Source of the DNA: CAVYUC01 sp963783085
GTDB lineage: Bacteria > Bacteroidota > Bacteroidia > Bacteroidales > Prolixibacteraceae
Assembly (NCBI GenBank): GCA_963783085.1
Contig: CAWAMJ010000010.1
Coordinates: forward strand, 62,001-126,000
Direction of reading: 5' to 3'
DNA: 64,000 bases
The notes under the pieces are model-generated. The model was not told the origin of the DNA and ran no database searches. It was given only the letters and a program-made list of their open reading frames with translations. Below are positions 8,916 through 17,958 of the stretch, one piece after another; the first letter of the stretch is position 1; every line of letters starts with the position of its first letter. The position numbers and the translations under genes are program-made.

Positions 8916-10472
8916 ATGAGCAGAAAAATGCTGGTAACATTGATCGTTTTAATGGCTTTGGTGCTGTCGGGTTTAATCCTGATCCAAACCCGCTTGATTA
9001 AATCTGCTTCCGATATCCGGGAAGAGCAGTTTGATCAGTTGGTAACCAATGCCTTGAAACGAATAGTGGATCAACTCGAGTTATATGAACAGCGGCTTGC
9101 CCGCTTGAGTGCGGAACGTGGTTATTTGCCCGGTTCGGAAAATACACCTGAAAATTTTAACCTTTTCCCGCGAAAACCAAACCGGCAAACTTCTGTTCGC
9201 TGGGAATTGAGTTTTTCTGAAAATCGCATTTTTCAACGTTTTCAGGAAGACGTTCAAATAGAATTTCCTGATTCGATCCAAACCGATGAAAATACTCCTG
9301 AACAAAACAGGGGAAATTTTCTTAACCAGATTCATCAATTCAATTTCAACCTGGAAAGCCGGCGCGAACAATACCTGAAGGATTTGAACTGGACTAATTA
9401 CAAGATATTTCTCGAAGAAAGAAATTTGCGCGAACGAGTCGATTCTGCTTTTTTGGAAAACGCACTAAACAGGGAATTTAACGAATCGGGAATCGATTTG
9501 GATTATAAATACGCGGTGCGTTCCGCACACGAAGGACAGCTTAAATTTGTTTTCGGAAGCCCGGATTACAATCCCCGGAAAGAAAAATACAACAGCCTGC
9601 TTTTTCCGTACGATTACAACGGACAGCAACCTTACTATTTATATGTTTATTTTCCAAAGCGTTCGGCTTACCTGCTGCGGACTACCGGATTAACTATCAT
9701 TCCCACCATTATTTTAACAGGTTTACTAATTGCCATTTTCGGGTATGCCATAATGGTAATTTTCAGACAGAAAAAGTTGTCGATGATAAAAAACGATTTC
9801 ATCAACAACATGACGCACGAGCTGAAAACCCCGATTTCCACCATTTCCCTGGCGAGCCAGATGTTGCAGGACGGAAGCATTACCAATACACCAAAAACCA
9901 TCGAACACATTTCGGGAGTGATAAACCAGGAAAGCAAGCGGTTGAGTTTCCAGGTGGAAAAAGTTTTGCAGATGGCTGTTTTCAACGAGGGGCGTTTAAA
10001 ATTGAAATTCAAGGAATTGGATATCAATAAAACCATTTCGAACGTAGTAGGAAATTTCGAGTTAAGGGTGAAAAATAAAAATGGTGAAATCCATGCCGAT
10101 ATTAAAGCTGATTCGCCGATTGTAAAAGGCGATGAGGTTCACCTCACCAATGTAGTTTTCAACCTGCTCGACAACGCCGTGAAATACAGTAAAGACGTGC
10201 CGGAAATAAAAGTATCGACCGAAAATAAAAACGAGCATGTGATTATTTCCGTTGAAGATAAAGGAATTGGAATTTCGAAAGAATACCATGCTCAGATTTT
10301 TGATCGTTTTTATCGCGTACCAACGGGTAATGTACACGATGTGAAAGGTTTCGGGCTCGGTCTGAGTTACGTGAAAAAGATTGTAGATTTGCACAATGGT
10401 AAAATTAAAGTGGAAAGTGCCGTAAATAAGGGAACAAAGTTTAGTATATTGCTACCGAAAATAAACAAATAG
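8916..10472 (+). CDS. two-component sensor histidine kinase (RprX-like)
   Basis: 518 residues. TM1 is at ~5-25, followed by a long periplasmic domain (~30-250) rich in charged residues, then TM2 at ~255-280. The HisKA box is NDFINNMTHELKTPISTISL. The HATPase has N box NLLDNAVKYSKD, G1 DKGIGISKEY, F box IFDRFYRV and G2 GFGLGLSYVKKIV. All catalytic features are intact. Architecture and partner gene resemble the Bacteroides RprX/RprY pair. The signal is unknown. Its regulator follows after 2 bp. Confidence 0.95.
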   Translation: MSRKMLVTLIVLMALVLSGLILIQTRLIKSASDIREEQFDQLVTNALKRIVDQLELYEQRLARLSAERGYLPGSENTPENFNLFPRKPNRQTSVRWELSFSENRIFQRFQEDVQIEFPDSIQTDENTPEQNRGNFLNQIHQFNFNLESRREQYLKDLNWTNYKIFLEERNLRERVDSAFLENALNREFNESGIDLDYKYAVRSAHEGQLKFVFGSPDYNPRKEKYNSLLFPYDYNGQQPYYLYVYFPKRSAYLLRTTGLTIIPTIILTGLLIAIFGYAIMVIFRQKKLSMIKNDFINNMTHELKTPISTISLASQMLQDGSITNTPKTIEHISGVINQESKRLSFQVEKVLQMAVFNEGRLKLKFKELDINKTISNVVGNFELRVKNKNGEIHADIKADSPIVKGDEVHLTNVVFNLLDNAVKYSKDVPEIKVSTENKNEHVIISVEDKGIGISKEYHAQIFDRFYRVPTGNVHDVKGFGLGLSYVKKIVDLHNGKIKVESAVNKGTKFSILLPKINK

Positions 10473-10474
10473 AT

Positions 10475-11164
10475 ATGGAACAGAAAACAAAATTACTTTT
10501 GGCGGAGGATGATGAAAACCTGGGGCTGCTACTTAAAGAATATCTGGTTGCCAAAGGTTTTGAAGCCGATCTTTATCCTGATGGGGAAGCTGCATACAAA
10601 GGTTTCATGAAAGAACATTACGATATTTGCATCCTCGATATTATGATGCCAAAGAAAGACGGTTTTACATTAGCCAAAGACATTCGAATAATCAATCCCG
10701 ATATTCCCGTAATATTTCTAACTGCCAAAAACCTAAAGGAAGATGTAATTGAAGGATTTAAACTCGGCGCCGACGATTACATCACCAAGCCATTTAGTAT
10801 GGAAGAACTTATTTTCCGTATTGAAGCAATTTTAAGAAGAACTTCTCAGGAATCGCAAGCTTCTGCACAGCAGGTTTTTACGCTCGGTAAATATACATTC
10901 GATACCCGCAAACAAATTCTCTCAGATGGCGAAGAAACCGTAAAACTGACAACAAAAGAATCCGATTTGTTAAAGCTGCTTTGCCAGAATGCCAACAAAG
11001 TGCTCGAGCGCAATTACGCTTTGAAATCGATTTGGATTGACGACAATTATTTTAACGCGCGAAGCATGGATGTTTACATTACAAAATTACGTAAACATCT
11101 GAAAGATGAACCGTCGGTAGAAATCATTAATGTACACGGGAAAGGCTACAAATTGATCTTGTAG
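10475..11164 (+). CDS. OmpR/PhoB-family response regulator (RprY-like)
   Basis: 229 residues. The receiver domain has LLAEDDENLG, the phosphoacceptor Asp in YDICILDIMMPKKDG, and the DDYITKPFSMEEL lysine region. The winged-helix DNA-binding domain runs from ~residue 130 and ends with SMDVYITKLRKHLKD and the GKGYKLI wing. It is transcribed with the upstream kinase and separated from it by only 2 bp, so the two form one signalling pair. Confidence 0.96.
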   Translation: MEQKTKLLLAEDDENLGLLLKEYLVAKGFEADLYPDGEAAYKGFMKEHYDICILDIMMPKKDGFTLAKDIRIINPDIPVIFLTAKNLKEDVIEGFKLGADDYITKPFSMEELIFRIEAILRRTSQESQASAQQVFTLGKYTFDTRKQILSDGEETVKLTTKESDLLKLLCQNANKVLERNYALKSIWIDDNYFNARSMDVYITKLRKHLKDEPSVEIINVHGKGYKLIL

Positions 11165-11169
11165 TTAAT

Positions 11170-11183
11170 GCCGCGAAAGCGGC
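11170..11183 (+). other. GNRA-capped stem-loop between convergent genes
   Basis: GCCGC-GAAA-GCGGC forms a 5-bp GC stem with a GAAA tetraloop just after the regulator stop codon. No U-run follows, so it is at best a weak terminator or RNA 3'-end stabiliser between the convergent regulator and lepA genes. Confidence 0.4.
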
Positions 11184-11239
11184 GATAAGGATTGGAGATG
11201 GTAAGATTATTTTGAACGAATTTCCAATTTCAGGTGTTT

Positions 11240-13027
11240 TTAATCGAGTTTAAGGACAGCTAAAAACGCTTTTTGCGGAACTTCCACGTTTCCCACCTGT
11301 TTCATTCGTTTTTTTCCTTTTTTCTGTTTTTCCAGCAATTTTCGTTTTCGCGTAATATCGCCGCCGTAGCATTTTGCAGTAACATCTTTTCGCACTGCTT
11401 TTACTGTTTCCCGGGCAATGATTTTTGCTCCGATTGCAGCCTGAATGGCGATATCGAACTGCTGCCGCGGTATCATTTCTTTCAGTTTTTCACACATTTT
11501 GCGCCCGAATGGATAAGCATTATCGAAATGAATCAACGTTGAAAGCGCATCTACCATTTCACCGTTCAATAAAATATCGAGCCTCACCAATTTTGCGGGT
11601 TTGTAGCCACTCACATGGTAATCGAACGAAGCGTATCCTTTTGAAATGCTTTTCAGCTTATCATAAAAATCGAACACAATTTCTCCCAGCGGCAAGTTGA
11701 AAATAAGTTCGGCGCGTTCGGAAGTAAGGTAATTCTGGTTCACCAGCGTTCCGCGTTTATCAAGGCACAAATTCATCACAGGCCCAATAAATTCAGCGGC
11801 TGTAATAATGTTGGCACGAATAAAAGGTTCTTCAATAAAATCGATGGTGGTAGTCGAGGGCATTCCGGAAGGGTTATAAACTTTCTGCACTGTTCCGCCG
11901 GTAAGGTGAACATGGTAGGAAACGTTTGGAACTGTAGTGATTACATTCATATCGAATTCGCGTTCCAGCCGTTCCTGGATGATTTCCATGTGCAGCAGGC
12001 CCAGGAACCCGCAACGGAAACCAAACCCTAACGCAGCCGATGATTCAGGCTCGAAAGTAAGCGATGCATCGTTCAGTTGCAACTTATCCATTGCAGTTCT
12101 CAAATCTTCGTAATCATCGGCATCTATTGGATAAATTCCCGCAAAAACCATAGGTTTAACTTCTTCGAAACCTTCGATGGCTATATCGGACGGGTTTTCA
12201 ACATGAGTAATTGTGTCGCCGACTTTTACTTCGCGGGCTGTTTTAATTCCTGAAATAATATACCCCACGTCGCCCGCCGAAAGTACGTCGCGCGGAACGA
12301 GGCCCAGTTTTAAAACCCCGATTTCATCGGCGTCGTATTGTTTTCCGGTGGCCACAAACTTCACCAAATCTTTTTTCCGAATCTGGCCGTTCATAATCTT
12401 GAAATAGGCAATAATACCGCGAAAAGAATTAAAAACAGAGTCGAAAATCAGCGCTTGCAGCGGTGCATCCGGATCACCTTTTGGCGGCGGTATTTTTTCG
12501 ATTATACGTTCGAGGATGGTTTCCACACCCATACCGGTTTTTCCGCTGGCATGGATAATATCTTCACGGCTGCAACCAATAAGATCAATTATCTGATCCT
12601 CCACAACTTCAGGAATCGCATTGGGCAAATCCATTTTATTCAGTACCGGAATAATTTCCAGATCATGTTCAATGGCCAGGTACAGGTTCGAAATGGTTTG
12701 CGCCTGTATTCCCTGTGTGGCATCAATTATCAGCAGCGCACCTTCGCAGGCTGCAATGGAACGTGAAACTTCGTATGAAAAATCCACATGCCCTGGGGTG
12801 TCAATCAAATTCAGTTTGTAAATGTTATCAAGATGGACATGTTCCATTTGAATCGCATGGCTTTTTATTGTAATTCCCCTTTCCTTTTCCAGATCCATGC
12901 TATCCAGCACCTGGTCGTGCATATCTCTTTCCCCAATAGTTTTCGTATATTCGAGCAAACGATCGGCCAGTGTGCTTTTACCATGATCAATATGAGCAAT
13001 AATGCAGAAGTTGCGTATGTTTTCCAT
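11240..13027 (-). CDS. lepA: elongation factor 4 (back-translocase)
   Basis: 595 residues, full length. G1 is AHIDHGKSTLADRLLE, G2/switch I ERGITIKSHAI, G3 LIDTPGHVDFSYEV and G4 PVLNKMDLPNA. The LepA-specific C-terminal domain follows and ends with RKRKLLEKQKKGKKRMKQVG. It is a ribosome-associated GTPase that acts during translation under stress. It is monocistronic, with a -7 element upstream at 13076-13083. Confidence 0.98.
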   Translation of the reverse strand: MENIRNFCIIAHIDHGKSTLADRLLEYTKTIGERDMHDQVLDSMDLEKERGITIKSHAIQMEHVHLDNIYKLNLIDTPGHVDFSYEVSRSIAACEGALLIIDATQGIQAQTISNLYLAIEHDLEIIPVLNKMDLPNAIPEVVEDQIIDLIGCSREDIIHASGKTGMGVETILERIIEKIPPPKGDPDAPLQALIFDSVFNSFRGIIAYFKIMNGQIRKKDLVKFVATGKQYDADEIGVLKLGLVPRDVLSAGDVGYIISGIKTAREVKVGDTITHVENPSDIAIEGFEEVKPMVFAGIYPIDADDYEDLRTAMDKLQLNDASLTFEPESSAALGFGFRCGFLGLLHMEIIQERLEREFDMNVITTVPNVSYHVHLTGGTVQKVYNPSGMPSTTTIDFIEEPFIRANIITAAEFIGPVMNLCLDKRGTLVNQNYLTSERAELIFNLPLGEIVFDFYDKLKSISKGYASFDYHVSGYKPAKLVRLDILLNGEMVDALSTLIHFDNAYPFGRKMCEKLKEMIPRQQFDIAIQAAIGAKIIARETVKAVRKDVTAKCYGGDITRKRKLLEKQKKGKKRMKQVGNVEVPQKAFLAVLKLD

Positions 13028-13075
13028 CGAAAGTTATCTCTTGTTTTCTGTTTAAACTCTTCTATTCAATTTGCG

Positions 13076-13083
13076 CAAAGATA
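13076..13083 (-). promoter_or_regulatory. -7 promoter element of lepA
   Basis: On the minus strand TATCTTTG matches TAnnTTTG exactly, 48 bp upstream of the lepA start. No clear TTTG -33 element was seen at the expected distance. Confidence 0.4.
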
Positions 13084-13129
13084 TTTAAATTTTGAATTTC
13101 TGTTATGCGTAACCGTCCATTTGGGGAAA

Positions 13130-13606
13130 TTATTGATTTCGAATGTTTTCGATCAGGTTTGATATGATGGTGTAACTTATCCGGTATCCTTTTTTCCACT
13201 CACTGTCCCGGGGTCCGGCAACATTCAAAACTGAAATCCGGTTATTAACCAACCACGAAAATATTTCTGAAACGCAATTGAATGTTTCATTTTTCTTTAG
13301 CGAAATGATAAGGTATGGTCTTTCAAGTTCTTCTGCAAAACGGCGGGTGAGAAGAGTCCCGCCTGATAACGGAGTACGCGAAATGATCAACGTGCCGTCG
13401 GCATCTTTAACATTTAACAGCGTTCGCGTGTCATAGTTGCAGTCGCGGGTCTCTTTCAGCGGATATTTTGCGTCGATAGTCCCATCCTCTGCAAGTCTCC
13501 CTTTCGGGCACCAGCCGCCGCAAATGAATTGATTTTTAAGACAGGCGTCCAATGCACCGCGATCTATTCCTGTTTGTCCACCGCTTATTATTTTTTGGCA
13601 CGTCAT
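13130..13606 (-). CDS. putative molybdenum-cofactor-carrier-like protein (MoCo_carrier/YpsA-type fold)
   Basis: 158 residues. The N terminus IISGGQTGIDRGALDACL and the segment CGGWCPKGRLAEDG are signatures of the PF12694 'putative molybdenum carrier' family, a Rossmann-like fold related to lysine-decarboxylase-like/LOG and YpsA proteins. GTLIISRTPLSGGTLLT would line the nucleotide- or ligand-binding cleft, and NVAGPRDS is the C-terminal conserved turn. No molybdopterin synthesis gene is nearby, so the molybdenum role is only a family label. Confidence 0.85.
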   Translation of the reverse strand: MTCQKIISGGQTGIDRGALDACLKNQFICGGWCPKGRLAEDGTIDAKYPLKETRDCNYDTRTLLNVKDADGTLIISRTPLSGGTLLTRRFAEELERPYLIISLKKNETFNCVSEIFSWLVNNRISVLNVAGPRDSEWKKGYRISYTIISNLIENIRNQ

Positions 13607-13686
13607 TTGTAATATTATTTACGACCACGTAAAACAAAATGAAAACTCAGGTTTTCAAAGTTGTTTTGAAAGGTTAGAAATACTTC

Positions 13687-13706
13687 ACAGCAGTTTGCTG
13701 TTTTTT
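13687..13706 (+). terminator. orphan intrinsic-terminator-like hairpin
   Basis: A 6-bp stem (13687-13692 with 13696-13701), 3-nt loop and a run of six Ts sit in the 206-bp spacer between the MoCo-carrier-like and aldo/keto reductase genes. It would work on the plus strand, where no gene lies just upstream. A second strong hairpin (arms 13739-13747 and 13756-13764, 9 bp, GC-rich) lies nearby and could act on the minus strand at the end of the reductase gene, although it lacks a U-run. Confidence 0.35.
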
Positions 13707-13812
13707 CATAAGTTTGGTTTAGTTAGGTTTAGTTTTTAAATCCCGGGGCAGAGGTCCCGGGATTCTTCTTTATATGCCGTTCATTCTTATGCAGCCAATA
13801 ATTAGATACTGG

Positions 13813-14817
13813 TCACGTTTCCTTCTTTTTAAAATATTCTACGTTCCCGGTTAGAGCAATGTCTTTTACTTTGTTGATAAGCGCCTTGCGCTCCTGTTCC
13901 GAAAGCTTGGAAAATGAACGTGCCAATGCAATTTTTTCGCGCATGTAAGTAGCATTTTCGTTTCCGGAAATCAGGACTGTTACCGGCAGGGACCAAACAA
14001 AATACATGGCATCTTTAATTGTCAAATAATTTGGAACAACCGGGTCGTCCGACGTCCAGTTTGCCTGCTCCTTTTTTGCGAAAAACCGACCGTCTGCCAG
14101 CGATTTTATAGCCAAAATTCCAAGATTCCTGTCGAGCGCTTTTGGTAATACATTTTCCGTAAAACTGAAATAAGAAGGATCCAATACATTTACCGGCATC
14201 AGCACTGCATCGAAAATATCGCTTTCGCTGGTTTTATCCAGCATATGAGCATGTGCATAAGGATTCTGGTGGCCTGTAAATCCGATATGCCTGATTTTTC
14301 CGTCCTGTTTTGCTTTTTGCAACACTTCCAAAACCCCGTTTTCTATCCGGTTATCAACATCTTCAGGCGTGCGAATGGAGTGAACCTGGTATAAATCAAC
14401 ATGATCCACTTTTAACCGGCGCAACGAACCCTCCAGATGCTGCTGAACCGTTTTTGCATCCTGACCTGTGGATTTTGTCATCAAAAATATCAAATCACGA
14501 TATTTTGGCGTCAGGTATTTTCCGTAACGCTCTTCACTCGTGCCGTCCGCGTAACTTTCGGCTGTGTCAAAAAACCTCACTCCGCCTTCCAGTGCAGCTT
14601 CAATAACTTCCTGAGCATCACGTTCTGTTGTCCATCCTACGTGATATCCGCCGGTTCCGAGCATAGTTACATATTCACCTGTTTTTCCCAATTTTCTTTT
14701 GGGTAAAATTTCCCCAATTCTGTCCGATGTTTTTTCTTGTCCCAAAGCTATACTACCAACTGATAATCCCGCGGTTACACCGGCCAGTGATTTTAAAAAT
14801 GTTCTTCTGTTTGCCAT
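13813..14817 (-). CDS. aldo/keto reductase with Tat-type signal
   Basis: 334 residues. The N terminus MANRRTFLKSLAGVTAGLS is a twin-arginine-like signal (NRRTFLKS), so export in folded form is likely. The AKR barrel shows the catalytic tetrad regions: Asp and Tyr in FFDTAESYADG, Lys in IFLMTKSTGQ and His in DLYQVHSIRT. NADPH-dependent reduction or oxidation of a carbonyl or sugar is expected. It appears monocistronic. Substrate unknown. Confidence 0.93.
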   Translation of the reverse strand: MANRRTFLKSLAGVTAGLSVGSIALGQEKTSDRIGEILPKRKLGKTGEYVTMLGTGGYHVGWTTERDAQEVIEAALEGGVRFFDTAESYADGTSEERYGKYLTPKYRDLIFLMTKSTGQDAKTVQQHLEGSLRRLKVDHVDLYQVHSIRTPEDVDNRIENGVLEVLQKAKQDGKIRHIGFTGHQNPYAHAHMLDKTSESDIFDAVLMPVNVLDPSYFSFTENVLPKALDRNLGILAIKSLADGRFFAKKEQANWTSDDPVVPNYLTIKDAMYFVWSLPVTVLISGNENATYMREKIALARSFSKLSEQERKALINKVKDIALTGNVEYFKKKET

Positions 14818-15054
14818 GATAAAAGTTTTACTAGTTATACAAATTTGGAAAGACTTTGTTCGTTTGTAACCAATAGTTTACATTTTATAATTATATGGCT
14901 TGAATGGAAACTATCAAAATCATTACTTTTACAGAAATAATTAAGCTGAACGAAACTTTAAAAATGCACTGAAAGTTATGAGTAATAAATCTCATTGTCG
15001 AGGCGTATTTTTTTGAATTGACAATTCAGGAGAACCAAAAAATTTTTTTAAAAT

Positions 15055-15765
15055 ATGAACAAAGTAAAAGAACTCGCAAAAATGATTGACCACTCTATTC
15101 TTCATCCCACGATGACTGATGAAGATTTGAAAAGGGAGTGCGAAGTGGCTAAAAAATACGATGTGGCTTCGGTGTGTGTAAAACCTTACGCTGTAAAACA
15201 AGCGGTTGAATTGTTAAAAGACACCGATGTACTGGTGGGTTGTGTTATTGGTTTTCCGGCCGGGAATTCTGCTATTCCGGTAAAAGTTTTTGAAGCCGAA
15301 ACTGCCTGTAACGACGGCGCGGTTGAAATCGACATGGTCATAAACATCGGGAAAGCGCTGCAGGGCGACTGGGACTATGTTGAGGAAGAAATAAGAGTAG
15401 TTACACAAAAATGCCATGAAAACGGGGCAATTGTGAAAGTGATTTTTGAAACTGATTATGTGACAAAGAAGGAGGATATTATTAAATTGTGCCGGATTTG
15501 TACGAAAGTCGGGGTTGATTATGTAAAGACTTCTTCCGGTTTCGGATTTGTAAAAGGCGATGACGGGAAATATTCCTATACCGGCGCTACTATTCCAAAT
15601 CTTAAGCTAATGAAGGAAAATGTGGGGCCGAAAGTGAAAATAAAAGCAGCCGGGGGAGTTCGTACTCTCGACGGATTGATTGCAGTTCAGGAAGTTGGCT
15701 GCTCCCGTTGTGGCGCTACGGCAACTGTTAACATTTTGGAAGAAGCTAAAAAGCGTTTCGGGTAG
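15055..15765 (+). CDS. deoC: deoxyribose-phosphate aldolase
   Basis: 236 residues. The Schiff-base lysine is in VDYVKTSSGFG, and the second active-site lysine in VKIKAAGGVRT. It cleaves 2-deoxyribose-5-phosphate to acetaldehyde and glyceraldehyde-3-phosphate. It is followed on the same strand by a permease and ribokinase, consistent with use of deoxyribose, ribose or nucleosides. Confidence 0.97.
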   Translation: MNKVKELAKMIDHSILHPTMTDEDLKRECEVAKKYDVASVCVKPYAVKQAVELLKDTDVLVGCVIGFPAGNSAIPVKVFEAETACNDGAVEIDMVINIGKALQGDWDYVEEEIRVVTQKCHENGAIVKVIFETDYVTKKEDIIKLCRICTKVGVDYVKTSSGFGFVKGDDGKYSYTGATIPNLKLMKENVGPKVKIKAAGGVRTLDGLIAVQEVGCSRCGATATVNILEEAKKRFG

Positions 15766-15790
15766 ACAGGGTTCAGTGCCATATAAATTC

Positions 15791-15893
15791 GCAGGTTGAG
15801 ATACGAGTTTGAACCTGCATCACCCGGAAGAACCCGGAACTTTGAACCCGGAACTTTGAACCCGGAACTTTGAACTTTAAACTTTAAACTAGA
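15791..15893. repeat. hairpin plus 14-bp tandem repeats between deoC and the permease gene
   Basis: A 7-bp inverted repeat (gcaggtt at 15791-15797, aacctgc at 15812-15818) is followed by three perfect direct copies of the 14-mer aacccggaactttg (15831-15844, 15845-15858, 15859-15872). These decay into a aactttaa-type tract ending at the permease start. The tract probably grew by replication slippage. The hairpin could attenuate transcription between deoC and the downstream genes. Confidence 0.85.
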
Positions 15894-15896
15894 ACT

Positions 15897-16901
15897 ATGT
15901 ACATCGTCGATTCTTATGCGCTCGCAGTGGTATTTTGCATCATTACCATGCTCGGCTGGGGCTCCTGGGCAAACACACTTAAAATGACGAACAAAAACTG
16001 GGAATTCCCGCTGTATTACTGGGATTATTCCATTGGTTTGATACTGACGACCCTGCTGTTCGGTTTCACGTTTGGAAGTATTGGAAATGAAGGCCGCAGT
16101 TTTATTCCTGATTTGTCGCAGGCTGGTTTTTCGGCGCTGTCGTCGGCTTTTATCGGCGGTATTGTGTTTAATATTGCCAATCTGTTAGTGGTTGCAGCTA
16201 CTGCTATTGCCGGACTTGCGGTGGCATTCCCGATTGCAATTGGGCTGGCGCTCGTAATAGGCGTCGTCGTTAATTATTTGGCCACACCGCTGGGAGACCC
16301 GTATCTTCTTTTTATTGGCCTCGCCCTGGTGGTGGCTGCAATTTTAATTGATGCCGCTGCCTATAAAAAGCTGCCGCAGGATGAATCCGGGGACAAAAGG
16401 AAAGGGATTTTAATTTCCATCATTGGTGGAATTTTAATGGGGTTCTTTTATCGTTTTGTGGCCGCATCAATGACTACCAATTTTACTGAACCCACCCCTG
16501 GATTACTTACCCCGTACTCCGCTATGTTTGTTTTTACAGTTGGATTATTTGTTTCCAATTTTATTGTAAACTCATGGTTTATGTACAAACCGGTATCGGG
16601 CAAAGCAGTGGGGTATAAGGATTATTTCCGGCTGGGCACGCCTAAAATGCATGTGATTGGAATTCTCGGCGGATTGATTTGGTGCGCGGCCATGGAATTT
16701 AACCTGATTGCCTCGGAGCAGGCCGGTTTTGCCATTTCCTACGGACTGGGGCAGGGCGCCACCATGATTTCAGCGGCATGGGGTGTTTTTGTGTGGAAAG
16801 AATTTTCCAAAGCGCCCAAAGGTACCGACCGGATGCTGGCTGCAATGTTTACATTGTTTATCGTGGGATTGACGTTGATCGTTATTGCACGGCTGAATTA
16901 G
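15897..16901 (+). CDS. DMT-superfamily permease (GRP sugar / ureide-permease-like)
   Basis: 334 residues with about ten membrane helices. The N terminus has a LGWGSWANTLKMTNKNWEFP stretch, and duplicated five-helix halves are typical of the drug/metabolite transporter superfamily. Relatives are named GRP-family sugar transporters or ureide-permease-like proteins. Its position between deoC and ribokinase makes ribose, deoxyribose or a nucleoside-derived compound a likely substrate (inference). No solute-binding protein is present, so it would be a secondary transporter. Confidence 0.8.
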   Translation: MYIVDSYALAVVFCIITMLGWGSWANTLKMTNKNWEFPLYYWDYSIGLILTTLLFGFTFGSIGNEGRSFIPDLSQAGFSALSSAFIGGIVFNIANLLVVAATAIAGLAVAFPIAIGLALVIGVVVNYLATPLGDPYLLFIGLALVVAAILIDAAAYKKLPQDESGDKRKGILISIIGGILMGFFYRFVAASMTTNFTEPTPGLLTPYSAMFVFTVGLFVSNFIVNSWFMYKPVSGKAVGYKDYFRLGTPKMHVIGILGGLIWCAAMEFNLIASEQAGFAISYGLGQGATMISAAWGVFVWKEFSKAPKGTDRMLAAMFTLFIVGLTLIVIARLN

Positions 16902-17008
16902 CAACCATTCTGAATAGTGTAACCGGAGGGTAGTTTTCCGGGACAGCGTCTTCGGCAGCACTCAAAATGAATTCTCACAAATCAAATCTAAAAATCCAAT
17001 CGTCGGAA

Positions 17009-17932
17009 ATGAATAAAATAGTTGTTATCGGAAGTTCGAATGTTGATTTAATTATGAAAATGGATCACCTGCCGGAAAAAGGAGAAACTGTAACCGATGC
17101 AGTTTTTATGCAGGTTTACGGGGGGAAGGGAGCCAACCAGGCTGTGGCGGCCGCCCGCGCGGGTGGGGATGTAGCATTTGTAACCTGTGTGGGCGAAGAT
17201 GCATACACGCCGCAAATGGTGCAGAACTACAAAAACGATGGTATCGATACGCGTTTTGTATTTTATGAAAAAGGAGTTGCCAGTGGTCACGCGTTGATAA
17301 TGATCGGTGATCAGGGAAACAATTACCTTTCGGTGGCGCCCGAAGCCAACTACCGGCTCAATCCTCAACGAATTGATGAGGCAGTTTCAATAATCGATGA
17401 GGCGGCAGTTATTGTAATGCAATATGAAATTCTCCCGGAAACCGTCAAATATACAATCGACCTGGCTAACCGGAAAAATATTCCGGTGATGTGGAATTTT
17501 GCTCCCGCCCGCGAATTCGACCGTTCTTACATTCCGAAAGTAAATATTCTGGTTTTGAACGAAGTGGAGGCCGGTTTCCTGGCACAAATGCCGGTTGAAA
17601 ATGAAAAGGATGCTGAAAAAGCAGCCAATCGCCTGATTGAACAGGGAGTTGAAAAAGTGATCATAACTTTGGGATCGCAGGGTGCATTTGTTGTTACCAG
17701 GGATGAAAAAGTAAGCATCCCGGCATTTAGAGTTGATGCCCTTGATACAACGGCAGCAGGCGACACCTTTTGCGGTAGTTTCGCAGTGGCCATGGTTGAG
17801 GGTAAATCATTGAAAGAATCGCTACAATTTGCCAGCGCCGCGGCGGCCATTTCTGTAACACGAATGGGAGCACAACCATCGGCGCCAACACGAAAAGAGA
17901 TTGATGAATTTTTAAGCCGGCAATCAATATAA
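17009..17932 (+). CDS. rbsK: ribokinase (PfkB family)
   Basis: 307 residues from the start at 17009 (MNKIVVIGSSNVDLIMKMD); an in-frame ATG at 16967 would add 14 unrelated residues. The sugar-binding region is VYGGKGANQAVAAARAGGDV and the catalytic Asp is in DTTAAGDTFCGSFAVAM with its anion hole. It phosphorylates D-ribose (or deoxyribose) at O5 using ATP. It is the last gene of the deoC-permease-rbsK set. Confidence 0.94.
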   Translation: MNKIVVIGSSNVDLIMKMDHLPEKGETVTDAVFMQVYGGKGANQAVAAARAGGDVAFVTCVGEDAYTPQMVQNYKNDGIDTRFVFYEKGVASGHALIMIGDQGNNYLSVAPEANYRLNPQRIDEAVSIIDEAAVIVMQYEILPETVKYTIDLANRKNIPVMWNFAPAREFDRSYIPKVNILVLNEVEAGFLAQMPVENEKDAEKAANRLIEQGVEKVIITLGSQGAFVVTRDEKVSIPAFRVDALDTTAAGDTFCGSFAVAMVEGKSLKESLQFASAAAAISVTRMGAQPSAPTRKEIDEFLSRQSI

Positions 17933-17958
17933 GCAGTTACCTTTATTTCAATATCCAC

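Noticed and set aside
12338..12766. 142-residue plus-strand ORF opposite lepA
   Set aside because: Antisense shadow; lepA is complete on the other strand.
15831..15872. Possible CRISPR or iteron array
   Set aside because: Units are 14 bp, directly abutting with no spacers, and only three copies.
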